Program-made: the position numbers and the translations under genes | Part shown: positions 1 to 6,896 of the stretch, piece after piece | How the letters are laid out: each line of letters begins with the position of its first letter | Position numbering within the stretch: the stretch's first letter is position 1 | Assembly: GCA_934754755.1 (NCBI GenBank) | Contig: CAKVJS010000003.1 | Span: 1 to 20,486 of the forward strand | Origin: an uncultured Erysipelotrichales bacterium | GTDB taxonomy: Bacteria; Bacillota_I; Bacilli_A; Erysipelotrichales; Coprobacillaceae | Reading direction: 5' to 3' | DNA length: 20,486 bases | Notes under the pieces: generated by a model | Told to the model about the DNA's origin: nothing | The model's database searches: none | The model's input: only the letters and a program-made list of their open reading frames with translations

Positions 1-1130
1 GCCGGGCAATTACAGAAAAATATGATTTAGAGTATTTAACTACTTTATTTTGCGAAACACAAATCCGTGCTAGCTATAAATTTACTAAAATTGGTCAAGA
101 ACCAAAGGCTGAAAAATTATATGAAATTATTGGAGCTACTAATATTTCAGCAGCGATCGAAAAAGGAGTTATTACTGGAAAAGCCATTAACCATGCCAGA
201 AGGTTAGGGGATATGCCTAGTAACTATATGAACCCTTTAGATCTAGCGGATTATGCGAAAACATTAGCGAAAGAATGCAAAGTGGATGCTACGATCTTAA
301 CGAATAAAGAATTAGAAAAAATAGGTGCCGGTGGAATTTTAGGCGTTAATAAAGGAAGTGCCTTAGGTGCGCGTCTTATCGTCTTAAAATATAACGGAAA
401 TGGAGACGGGCCGTATACAGCCTTAGTTGGTAAAGGTATTACTTTCGATAGCGGAGGTTATAATTTAAAACCTAGCGCTAGTATGCGTAATATGAAGAGC
501 GATATGTGTGGAGCTGCGAATGTTCTTAGTGCTTTCGAAATTATCGTTAAGAGAAAATTAAAAGCGAATGTATATGCGATTGTTCCTTCTACGGAAAACA
601 TGATTTCTGGAGAAGCATATAAGAGTGATGATGTCATTACTTCTTTAGCAAAAAAAACAATCGAAGTCAACAATACCGATGCCGAAGGTAGATTAGTATT
701 AATGGATGCTATCACCTATGCCCAAAAGGAATTGCATGCTTCTAGAATTATCGATATTGCAACCCTAACGGGAGCGGTTATTATTGCCTTAAGTAAATCC
801 TTTACTGGAACGTTCTCAAATAATGAACAATTTTACCAAGAGTTCCTAGCAGCAGCTACGAAAAGTAATGAAAAAATTTGGCGTTTACCATTGGATGAAG
901 ACTACCATGAAATGCTTCATGCCAGCAATGTTGCTGATATGATCAATGCACCAGCTGGTGGTGCCGGATCATCTACCGCTGCTTGTTTCTTAGAAGAGTT
1001 TGTCGAAGAAGGCGTAGAATGGATTCACTTAGATATCGCCGGAACTAGCTTTGATGCGAAATACAATCCAATATCAGATCAAGGTGCAACTGGTGCTATG
1101 GTCAAATCAATGGCTGCTTTATTTGAATAA
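1..1130 (+). CDS. pepA: Leucyl aminopeptidase (M17 family), 5' end outside the window
   Basis: This cytosolic metallo-exopeptidase removes N-terminal residues from peptides, typically as a hexamer with two divalent metals per active site. The frame is open to the left edge (first whole codon at base 3), so the start lies outside the window; the ATG at 213 is internal. The visible 376 codons hold the catalytic domain. The segment GKGITFDSGG (429-458) carries metal and catalytic residues, SDMCGAAN follows, and the family signature NTDAEGRL lies at 672-695. The end of the N-terminal domain is visible upstream of 213 as in-frame peptide. The gene ends at TAA 1128-1130 and is followed at once by a terminator, so it closes its transcription unit. 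Family assignment is firm; in vivo substrate preference cannot be read from sequence. Confidence 0.95.
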   Translation, partial: RAITEKYDLEYLTTLFCETQIRASYKFTKIGQEPKAEKLYEIIGATNISAAIEKGVITGKAINHARRLGDMPSNYMNPLDLADYAKTLAKECKVDATILTNKELEKIGAGGILGVNKGSALGARLIVLKYNGNGDGPYTALVGKGITFDSGGYNLKPSASMRNMKSDMCGAANVLSAFEIIVKRKLKANVYAIVPSTENMISGEAYKSDDVITSLAKKTIEVNNTDAEGRLVLMDAITYAQKELHASRIIDIATLTGAVIIALSKSFTGTFSNNEQFYQEFLAAATKSNEKIWRLPLDEDYHEMLHASNVADMINAPAGGAGSSTAACFLEEFVEEGVEWIHLDIAGTSFDAKYNPISDQGATGAMVKSMAALFE

Positions 1131-1141
1131 TATAGTAGTAT

Positions 1142-1171
1142 TCCCTTTGGAAATTCCAAAGGGATTTTTTT
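1142..1171 (+). terminator. Intrinsic terminator of pepA
   Basis: Perfect 11-bp inverted repeat (TCCCTTTGGAA at 1142-1152, TTCCAAAGGGA at 1154-1164; the innermost pairs form the loop) followed by a run of seven T. It lies just after the pepA stop codon and abuts the opposing mgtA terminator. Confidence 0.9.
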
Positions 1172-1200
1172 ATAAAAAAATGACCTGTACAACAGATCAT
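1171..1200 (-). terminator. Intrinsic terminator of mgtA
   Basis: Read on the minus strand: ATGATCTGT, loop TGT, ACAGGTCAT (9 bp with one G-U), then seven T. It starts directly after the mgtA stop codon. With the pepA terminator it forms back-to-back convergent terminators. Confidence 0.85.
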
Positions 1201-3870
1201 TTATAATAATTCTTTATATTTTTTAATATATATTTTCTTAACTACAGTAACAACAAACATATAAGCTGCAATGGTTAATAATAAATATACAAAGTATACA
1301 CTAGGCAAAGCATGCAGTCCAAGTGGTGTAGCTAAGGGCGTAAAAGGAAGTAAAGTAAGAATGATAATTCCTAAAAAGGTTAACGTTGTTACTGGGAAGG
1401 ATGCATGGCTTTGAATAAACGGAATTTTCGGTGTGCGGATCATATGAATGACTAATGTTTGTGACCACATTGACTCAATAAACCATCCTGTCTGGAATAC
1501 CGAAATATATAAAGCCTGCATCGATGGATCGGCAATTTGATGAAATTGTAGACCACCACTAATCATTGGACAAATAATGAAATACAGCAGAGCATACGTA
1601 CTAATATCAAAGATAGAGCTAGTAGGACCAATCCATAACATAAATTTACTTACAGAACTAGCATCCCAAGTACGTGGTACTTTCACAAATTGTTCATCTA
1701 CGTTATCCCATGGAATAGCGGTACAAGATAAATCATATATTAAGTTTAATAAAATTAATTGAATCGACATCATTGGTAAGAATGGTAGAAAAGCACTTGC
1801 GATCAGTACGGAAAACATATTTCCAAAATTAGAGCTAGCCGTCATTTTAATATATTTAATCATATTCGCATATATTTTACGACCTTCAATAATTCCCTTT
1901 TCCAATACTAATAAGTCTTTTTCTAATAAGATAACATCGGCTGACTCTTTTGCAATATCGACGGCTGTATCTACCGATATACCGATATCAGCGATCTTTA
2001 AGGCAGGAGCATCGTTAATACCATCACCTAAAAATCCAACACTATGATTATTTTCTTTTAAAATAGAGATAATATATGATTTTTGGGTAGGCGATAATTT
2101 CGCAAAGACATTTGTTGTTTCCACCGCTCTTTGTAGTTCTATGCGGCTCATTTTAGCGACGTCTGAACCAAGTAATATATTTGTTACTGGCAGGCCAACT
2201 TCATGACATACGGCCTTGGTTACTTTATCGTTATCACCAGTTAATATTTTAACCCCAACACCATATTCTTTTAAGGCTTTTATAGCTGGTGCAGTGGTTG
2301 ATTTAGGGGGATCTAGGAAGGCTAAATAACCAATTAAGACCATTTCACATTCATCTTTCACACTAAAGATATCGATACCAGAAGGATTTGTTTTTTGTGC
2401 AATACCAATAACCCGTAATCCTTGTTCATTTAATTCTTCTACTTGTTGGAGAATATAATTTTGTAATTCTTGACTTAGTGGTTGTACTTTTCCATCAATC
2501 TCCACAAAGCTACTAATCGAAATCATTTCTTCAATCGCACCTTTGGTAACCATCTGTCTTTTTCCACGGCTATCTACTACAACAACCGACATGCGGCGGC
2601 GTTCAAAGTCAAAAGGAATTTCATCTACTTTATGGTATTCATTCGCTAGATCCATAAGGGTCGGATCTTTTTCCTGTTCTTCTTTTTGTCTTTCAATAAT
2701 AGCCTTATCCATTAGATTTTTTAATCCCGTTTGGAAATAACTATTCATATACGCATGTTTTAGAACGCGCATATCCACATTTCCTTGTACATCCAAGGGA
2801 TATTCTAAGATAACATTATCTTGGGTTAGGGTACCGGTTTTATCGGTACATAGAATATCGATTGCACCTAAGTTTTGAATCGAATTTAAATTTTTAACAA
2901 TTGTTTTTTCCTTAGCCATATTGATGGAACCTTTGGCTAAACAAGTCGTTACAATCATTGGTAACATTTCTGGTGTTAACCCAACCGCAATACTTAATGC
3001 AAATAGGATCGCTTCTAGCCAATCTCCCTTAGTAAATCCATTAATAAATAATACAATAGGAGCCATTACAAACATAAAACGGATTAATATCCAGGATACC
3101 GAGTTAACGCCTTTTTCAAAACTTGTTTCTTCTTCTTTCGTATTTACTAGCTCTGTCGAAATCGTTCCTAGCATCGTATCATTTCCCGTAGAAACAACAA
3201 TCGCTACGGCACTTCCACTAATAACACTACAGCCCATAAAGGCCATATTCGGATAATCGGTAATACTTTCATAGTCTTCTGGATCAATGACCATGCTGTT
3301 TTTTTCGATCGGTTCACTTTCTCCTGTTAACGAAGATTGTCCAATAAATAAGTCTTTACATTCTAAAATACGAATATCGGCAGGAATAATATCACCAGCG
3401 CTTAAATGAACAATATCTCCAACAACAATATCATCGATAGGAATTTCCTTTTTTCCGGTTTCGATTCTTTGAATACATGCTGTTGTTGTGATCATATTTA
3501 ATAACTTTGCCGCTGCATTACCACTTTTTGTTTCCTGGATATACTTTAAAGCACCGGATATTAAAACCATTGTAATAATGATAATAACACCAGTAGCATC
3601 TTTTTCCTCCGGTGCAGGAATTACAATATCGGTTGCAATCGAAAGTACTGCAAGTCCAATTAAAATAGCGGTAAAAGGATTGATAAAGGCTTCGATAATC
3701 TTCTTAATAATCGATCCTTCTTCTTTTTTCGCAATAATATTAGAACCATATTGTTCTTCGTGTTCTTCCACCGTATCTTCATCTAATCCAAGTATATTCG
3801 AGTTTAGAAAATGAAGACTTTCTTCTACATTTAACATTACAATTTTTTTAATTCTTTCACTTATTGTCAT
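1201..3870 (-). CDS. mgtA: MgtA-type magnesium-importing P-type ATPase (P3B)
   Basis: An 889-residue integral membrane pump expected to import Mg2+ using ATP. Motifs in order: N-terminal cytosolic segment and TM1-2; actuator domain with TGES at 182-185; TM4 PEMLPMIV at 300-307, a hallmark of MgtA/MgtB that separates them from Ca2+ pumps; phosphorylated Asp in DKTGT at 343; nucleotide-binding KGA at 443-445; hinge GDGINDAP at 615-622; then the C-terminal TM bundle. Length matches the family. The start is set by GGGAGGT seven bases before ATG 3870. It is monocistronic, with its own terminator. An M-box, a terminator, a short ORF and a second terminator precede it (separate entries), so expression should be low when Mg2+ is plentiful. 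No key motif is missing. Confidence 0.95.
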   Translation of the reverse strand: MTISERIKKIVMLNVEESLHFLNSNILGLDEDTVEEHEEQYGSNIIAKKEEGSIIKKIIEAFINPFTAILIGLAVLSIATDIVIPAPEEKDATGVIIIITMVLISGALKYIQETKSGNAAAKLLNMITTTACIQRIETGKKEIPIDDIVVGDIVHLSAGDIIPADIRILECKDLFIGQSSLTGESEPIEKNSMVIDPEDYESITDYPNMAFMGCSVISGSAVAIVVSTGNDTMLGTISTELVNTKEEETSFEKGVNSVSWILIRFMFVMAPIVLFINGFTKGDWLEAILFALSIAVGLTPEMLPMIVTTCLAKGSINMAKEKTIVKNLNSIQNLGAIDILCTDKTGTLTQDNVILEYPLDVQGNVDMRVLKHAYMNSYFQTGLKNLMDKAIIERQKEEQEKDPTLMDLANEYHKVDEIPFDFERRRMSVVVVDSRGKRQMVTKGAIEEMISISSFVEIDGKVQPLSQELQNYILQQVEELNEQGLRVIGIAQKTNPSGIDIFSVKDECEMVLIGYLAFLDPPKSTTAPAIKALKEYGVGVKILTGDNDKVTKAVCHEVGLPVTNILLGSDVAKMSRIELQRAVETTNVFAKLSPTQKSYIISILKENNHSVGFLGDGINDAPALKIADIGISVDTAVDIAKESADVILLEKDLLVLEKGIIEGRKIYANMIKYIKMTASSNFGNMFSVLIASAFLPFLPMMSIQLILLNLIYDLSCTAIPWDNVDEQFVKVPRTWDASSVSKFMLWIGPTSSIFDISTYALLYFIICPMISGGLQFHQIADPSMQALYISVFQTGWFIESMWSQTLVIHMIRTPKIPFIQSHASFPVTTLTFLGIIILTLLPFTPLATPLGLHALPSVYFVYLLLTIAAYMFVVTVVKKIYIKKYKELL

Positions 3871-3944
3871 GACACTTACCTCCCTTTATCTAGTTGCTTT
3901 ATTATAGTATTTACATCCTCCTCTCTTTTATTAAATAGATATAC

Positions 3945-3972
3945 AAAAAGGCCATCTCTACTAATGATGGCC
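3945..3972 (-). terminator. Second leader terminator (attenuator) before mgtA
   Basis: Minus-strand hairpin: GGCCATC (3972-3966), nine-base loop, GATGGCC (3956-3950), then five T. It sits between the short leader ORF and mgtA, so mgtA transcripts must read through it. Its 5' arm is complementary both to the leader ORF start region (CCATCATT 3970-3963 with AATGATGG 4069-4062) and to its Gly-Gly codons (GCCATCA 3971-3965 with TGGTGGC 4027-4021, one G-U). It could therefore be switched by alternative pairing. The hairpin is seen directly; the switching is inference. Confidence 0.75.
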
Positions 3973-4011
3973 AATAAACAAAATAACGATTATAAAAATA
4001 TGCGTACTACC

Positions 4012-4065
4012 TCAATGTAAGCCACCAAAATATTTAATTTTATGCATTCCCGACTGACTCTCCAT
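4012..4065 (-). CDS. Putative 17-residue leader peptide of mgtA
   Basis: Short ORF in the mgtA leader between two intrinsic terminators. The peptide is MESQSGMHKIKYFGGLH with TGA at 4014-4012. The site GAGGTGG (4078-4072) is a near-perfect Shine-Dalgarno: GAGGTG ends seven bases before the ATG at 4065, and an ATG immediately upstream (4068) would add one Met. It has no signal peptide, and I recognise no family. Position and size recall the mgtL leader peptide of enterobacterial mgtA, but the sequence is not similar and lacks prolines. Its start and Gly-Gly codons can pair with the following terminator, suggesting that translation of this ORF tunes read-through into mgtA. Translation is unproven; the strong RBS and location are the evidence. 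Confidence 0.55.
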   Translation of the reverse strand: MESQSGMHKIKYFGGLH

Positions 4066-4083
4066 CATTTTCCACCTCATAAT

Positions 4084-4112
4084 AAAAACCTTATTGCTCA
4101 AACGCAATAAGG
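4084..4112 (-). terminator. Expression-platform terminator of the M-box
   Basis: Minus strand: CCTTATTGC, loop GTTTGA, GCAATAAGG (9-bp stem, 4112-4089), then TTTTT. The segment CAATAAG at 4127-4121, at the 3' end of the aptamer, is exactly complementary to CTTATTG (4111-4105) in the terminator 5' arm, giving a competing antiterminator. This layout predicts termination when Mg2+ is bound. Confidence 0.9.
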
Positions 4113-4120
4113 CATACTAA

Positions 4121-4274
4121 CTTATTGATAATCGTTCAAGCTTCAACATCATAGGGCAATGAAGTTACATTAGTTAAAGCCTTAAAACGACAAAAACTGT
4201 TGACCAGCGTGCAATGTCTCCATTGCTTTGCGGTAGTAACCCGTATCCCTATGGTAGTCTCACCTACCGAATAA
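4121..4274 (-). promoter_or_regulatory. M-box (ykoK leader) magnesium riboswitch
   Basis: On the minus strand the conserved M-box blocks appear in order: GGTAGGTGAGACTACC near the 5' end, then ATAGGGATACGGGTTACTACCG, CAATGGAGACATTG, the highly conserved GGTCAACAG (4205-4197), TCGTTTTAAGG, and ATTGCCCTATGATG towards the 3' end. AATAA in the 3' CAATAAG can pair with TTATT at the 5' edge to close P1, or CAATAAG can pair with the terminator arm. M-box RNAs fold on binding several Mg2+ and reduce expression of Mg2+ transporters; the next full-length gene here is mgtA. Exact boundaries are approximate. Confidence 0.93.
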
Positions 4275-4290
4275 TTTTGTTTACTTCTTA

Positions 4291-4319
4291 AGTATACTTT
4301 TTGTTGTAGCGAATGTCAA
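4291..4319 (-). promoter_or_regulatory. Sigma-A-type promoter of the mgtA leader
   Basis: TTGACA at 4319-4314, 17-bp spacer, TATACT at 4296-4291: a near-consensus housekeeping promoter. Transcription would start around 4285, just upstream of the M-box, giving a leader of about 415 nt. Confidence 0.9.
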
Positions 4320-4397
4320 CTAAGAGATTCATTATGCTATATTTATTGGTAGTATATTTGTCCTAATACTACTATATGTTGCAAACGATATAATGTT

Positions 4398-4426
4398 AAA
4401 AAAAACTCTACCTATAGTAAGAGTTT
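4398..4426 (-). terminator. Intrinsic terminator after the 778-residue ATPase gene
   Basis: Minus strand: AAAACTCT and AGAGTTTT arms around a ten-base loop, with eight T following. The 5' arm overlaps the stop codon region of the gene ending at 4427. It separates that gene from the mgtA promoter. Confidence 0.8.
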
Positions 4427-6763
4427 TTAAGATTTCGCGGGGTTGTTTTTTAAATACGTATTGACGCCATAACAGATAGCGATAATACAAGGAATCGCTA
4501 TAATAATTGAAACACCAAGAATCGTTAATAATTTAGGTGTTACCATATCCATGGATAACCAGCTCCAGAAAATTATTGTTGCTAAGACAAAACCAATAAT
4601 ATCAATAATAAGTACGAGCAGTCGATACCAATTTAACGGACGATAAATCCGATAAATCATATGCAAGGAAATAAAGGCAGTTAGAAAATAAAGTACCGTA
4701 AATGTTTGGGCTAAATTAATTTCCAAATATCTAGCAAGCAAACGAATAATGATAACACTAATAACAATTGTAATGGCACTCGGCAAGGAGTAGCGTAACG
4801 CATGGCGACCAATTGATTCCTTTGGTTTATTAATATTTCTCTCAAAAATGATCATAAAGGAAGGGAATCCCTCGATAAACATATCAATCAATGTCATTTG
4901 AAAAGGCGTAAAGGGGTAGGGGATATTTAATAATACAGCAGCAATCGATAGACAGATCGTATAAATCGTCTTTAAATAGTACATCGAAGCCGACCGAGTA
5001 ACATTGTTAATGACTAAACGTCCTTCTTTAACAACTTCCACTAAAGTCTTTAATTGTTCATCAATTAATACGAATTGCGCAATTTGTTTGGTGGCATCCG
5101 ATCCACTTCCCATCGCAATACTGACATCTGCATCTTTAAGAGCTAATACATCATTTACCCCATCACCCGTCATCGCTACTTTTTGTCCATGTTTTTGTAA
5201 CAATAAGATCATCTTATGTTTTTGATACGGAGAAGCACGACCAATAACATTGGTAGTTAATATAGCTTGTTCTAAAGCAGCATCATCTTCTAATGTACGG
5301 GCATCGATATAATGATTGGCATTTTCAATACCTGCCTGTGCAGCAATCGCACTCACGGTGCGCGGATTGTCTCCGGATATGACCTTAATAGTCACTTCAT
5401 TTTCTTTAAAAAAGGAAAGTGTTTCTTTCGCGTCATGACGTAATGGGTCTTGAATAATAATGGCAGCCAATGGTTTTGTTTTTCCAATGTTTTCTTTGAT
5501 ATCCGTTAAAGCATCCATTTGTCCAACTAATAATACGCGAATTCCCTGATCTTTATAACTTTCAATTTCAGGTCCTAAATCATAGTCAGGAACAATCATT
5601 TCGGGAGCACCAATGACAATGGTACCAACCTTTTGCATCGATACCGCACTCCATTTTCTACCAGAAGAAAAGGGGACACGATCGATGGTCGGATAAATTT
5701 CTTCGGTACCAAAATGGTTTAATAATGTTTGAAACGTAATATTATTATCTAAGGAGCCGTACATAAAGGAGCGCATGATATTACTAAATTCTAAATCCAA
5801 ATGAGTATCTAGAGGAATTACCTTTTGTACGGTCATCTTCCCTTCGGTTAGCGTGCCTGTTTTATCCAAACATAATACATCAATGCGTGACAATGTTTCA
5901 ATACTTAACATTTCCTGTACTAATACTTTTATTTTTCCTAGTTTTACAACACTTGCAGCTAGTGAAACACTGGTTAGTAAGACAAGGCCCTTAGGTAACA
6001 TACCAAGCAAGGCGGCCGCTGTATTGATGATTGTCGAGGAGAGTGTTTGATGGCGCAAAAAATAGGCCTGAAATAACATCAAAGCAGCTAAGGGAACAAT
6101 AAAATAACTTGTAATTCTAGTTACTTTATTAAAAGTATCCATTAATTCAGAAGTAACCGGCTTACGTTTTCTTGCTTCATTAGTTAATTTTGTTGCGTAA
6201 TTATCAATTCCGACATTTTTTACTTGCGCATGGCAACCACCACCAATAACAAAACTACCAGAATATAAAGTATCCTCTATTTGTTTCATAATCGGATCCG
6301 CTTCTCCGGTTAATAGCGATTCGTCAATTTCAATACCATTGTCTAATACAATAGAGTCCGCAATAATTTGATTTCCGGTTTCGTAATATAGAATATCATC
6401 CAATACTACTTCTTCGGTATCAATAACTTGTTGCTTCCCATCTCGGATTACTTTTATTTTTGGATTTACAATTACATTTAGCTTAGCAACGGTATTTTTT
6501 GAACTAATTTCTTGGTACGCACGAATAACCGTATTACTTACTACAATAATGACAAAAAATAAACTCGTGTACGCTTGTACAAAGATCAAGGCGGCTGCAA
6601 TCGCAAAATTATAGGCATTAAATAGATTAAAAACGTGGCCAATGATAATTTGCGTATTGCTTTTTACGATCGGATCGGGTGAAATATTAACTTTGCCTTC
6701 TTCTTTCCGTTTTGCTACTTGTTCTTTTGTTAATCCAGTATATTGTTTCGTTTTTCTTTCCAT
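4427..6763 (-). CDS. CtpE-like P-type cation ATPase, paralog 1 (TM4 PKGL variant)
   Basis: 778-residue P-type ATPase of the CtpE-like group, of which mycobacterial CtpE is a proposed Ca2+ transporter. Motifs: TGEA in the actuator domain at 152-155, as usual in this group; TM4 MLPKGLVLLTS at 255-265; phosphorylated Asp300 in DKTGT; FSSGRK in the nucleotide domain near 365; SGDNP near 463; TGDGVND at 532-538; then a C-terminal TM bundle. Odd: the TM4 PEGL glutamate is Lys258 (codon AAG, 5992-5990), while TM6 has Asp627 and Glu631, where paralog 2 has Asn and Val. The cation and direction of transport are therefore uncertain. The start is ATG 6763, but its Shine-Dalgarno is weak and far away (AAAGG, 12 bases); an ATT nine bases... 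upstream region lacks a better ATG. A promoter lies in the gap to paralog 2, whose gene shows no terminator. Confidence 0.88.
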   Translation of the reverse strand: MERKTKQYTGLTKEQVAKRKEEGKVNISPDPIVKSNTQIIIGHVFNLFNAYNFAIAAALIFVQAYTSLFFVIIVVSNTVIRAYQEISSKNTVAKLNVIVNPKIKVIRDGKQQVIDTEEVVLDDILYYETGNQIIADSIVLDNGIEIDESLLTGEADPIMKQIEDTLYSGSFVIGGGCHAQVKNVGIDNYATKLTNEARKRKPVTSELMDTFNKVTRITSYFIVPLAALMLFQAYFLRHQTLSSTIINTAAALLGMLPKGLVLLTSVSLAASVVKLGKIKVLVQEMLSIETLSRIDVLCLDKTGTLTEGKMTVQKVIPLDTHLDLEFSNIMRSFMYGSLDNNITFQTLLNHFGTEEIYPTIDRVPFSSGRKWSAVSMQKVGTIVIGAPEMIVPDYDLGPEIESYKDQGIRVLLVGQMDALTDIKENIGKTKPLAAIIIQDPLRHDAKETLSFFKENEVTIKVISGDNPRTVSAIAAQAGIENANHYIDARTLEDDAALEQAILTTNVIGRASPYQKHKMILLLQKHGQKVAMTGDGVNDVLALKDADVSIAMGSGSDATKQIAQFVLIDEQLKTLVEVVKEGRLVINNVTRSASMYYLKTIYTICLSIAAVLLNIPYPFTPFQMTLIDMFIEGFPSFMIIFERNINKPKESIGRHALRYSLPSAITIVISVIIIRLLARYLEINLAQTFTVLYFLTAFISLHMIYRIYRPLNWYRLLVLIIDIIGFVLATIIFWSWLSMDMVTPKLLTILGVSIIIAIPCIIAICYGVNTYLKNNPAKS

Positions 6764-6840
6764 ACCAATAGTTTACCTTTCCAAATGCATGTAAAACATA
6801 AAAATTCGTTTTCCTCATTACTTTAAAATAACATATATCT

Positions 6841-6869
6841 AGTATACGGTTATCTGTTTTATTAGTAAA
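6841..6869 (-). promoter_or_regulatory. Probable promoter of the 778-residue ATPase gene
   Basis: TTTACT (6869-6864), 17-bp spacer, TATACT (6846-6841) in the 133-bp gap between the two ATPase genes. The -10 is good and the -35 weak (4 of 6). I found no hairpin terminator for the upstream gene here, so read-through may also contribute. Confidence 0.55.
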
Positions 6870-6896
6870 GCAAAATCGTTGTGTGAAGGGAGGTGT

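Noticed and set aside
4012..4080. Start of the leader ORF at the ATG at 4080 (22 residues)
   Set aside because: This ATG directly follows the terminator T run and has no Shine-Dalgarno; the GAGGTGG inside that extension serves the ATGs at 4068/4065.
6764..6896. Riboswitch or leader ORF before the 778-residue ATPase gene
   Set aside because: No M-box or other recognisable aptamer and no leader terminator; an ATG-started frame in the leader (MRKTNFYVLH...) has no RBS and runs out of frame into the gene.
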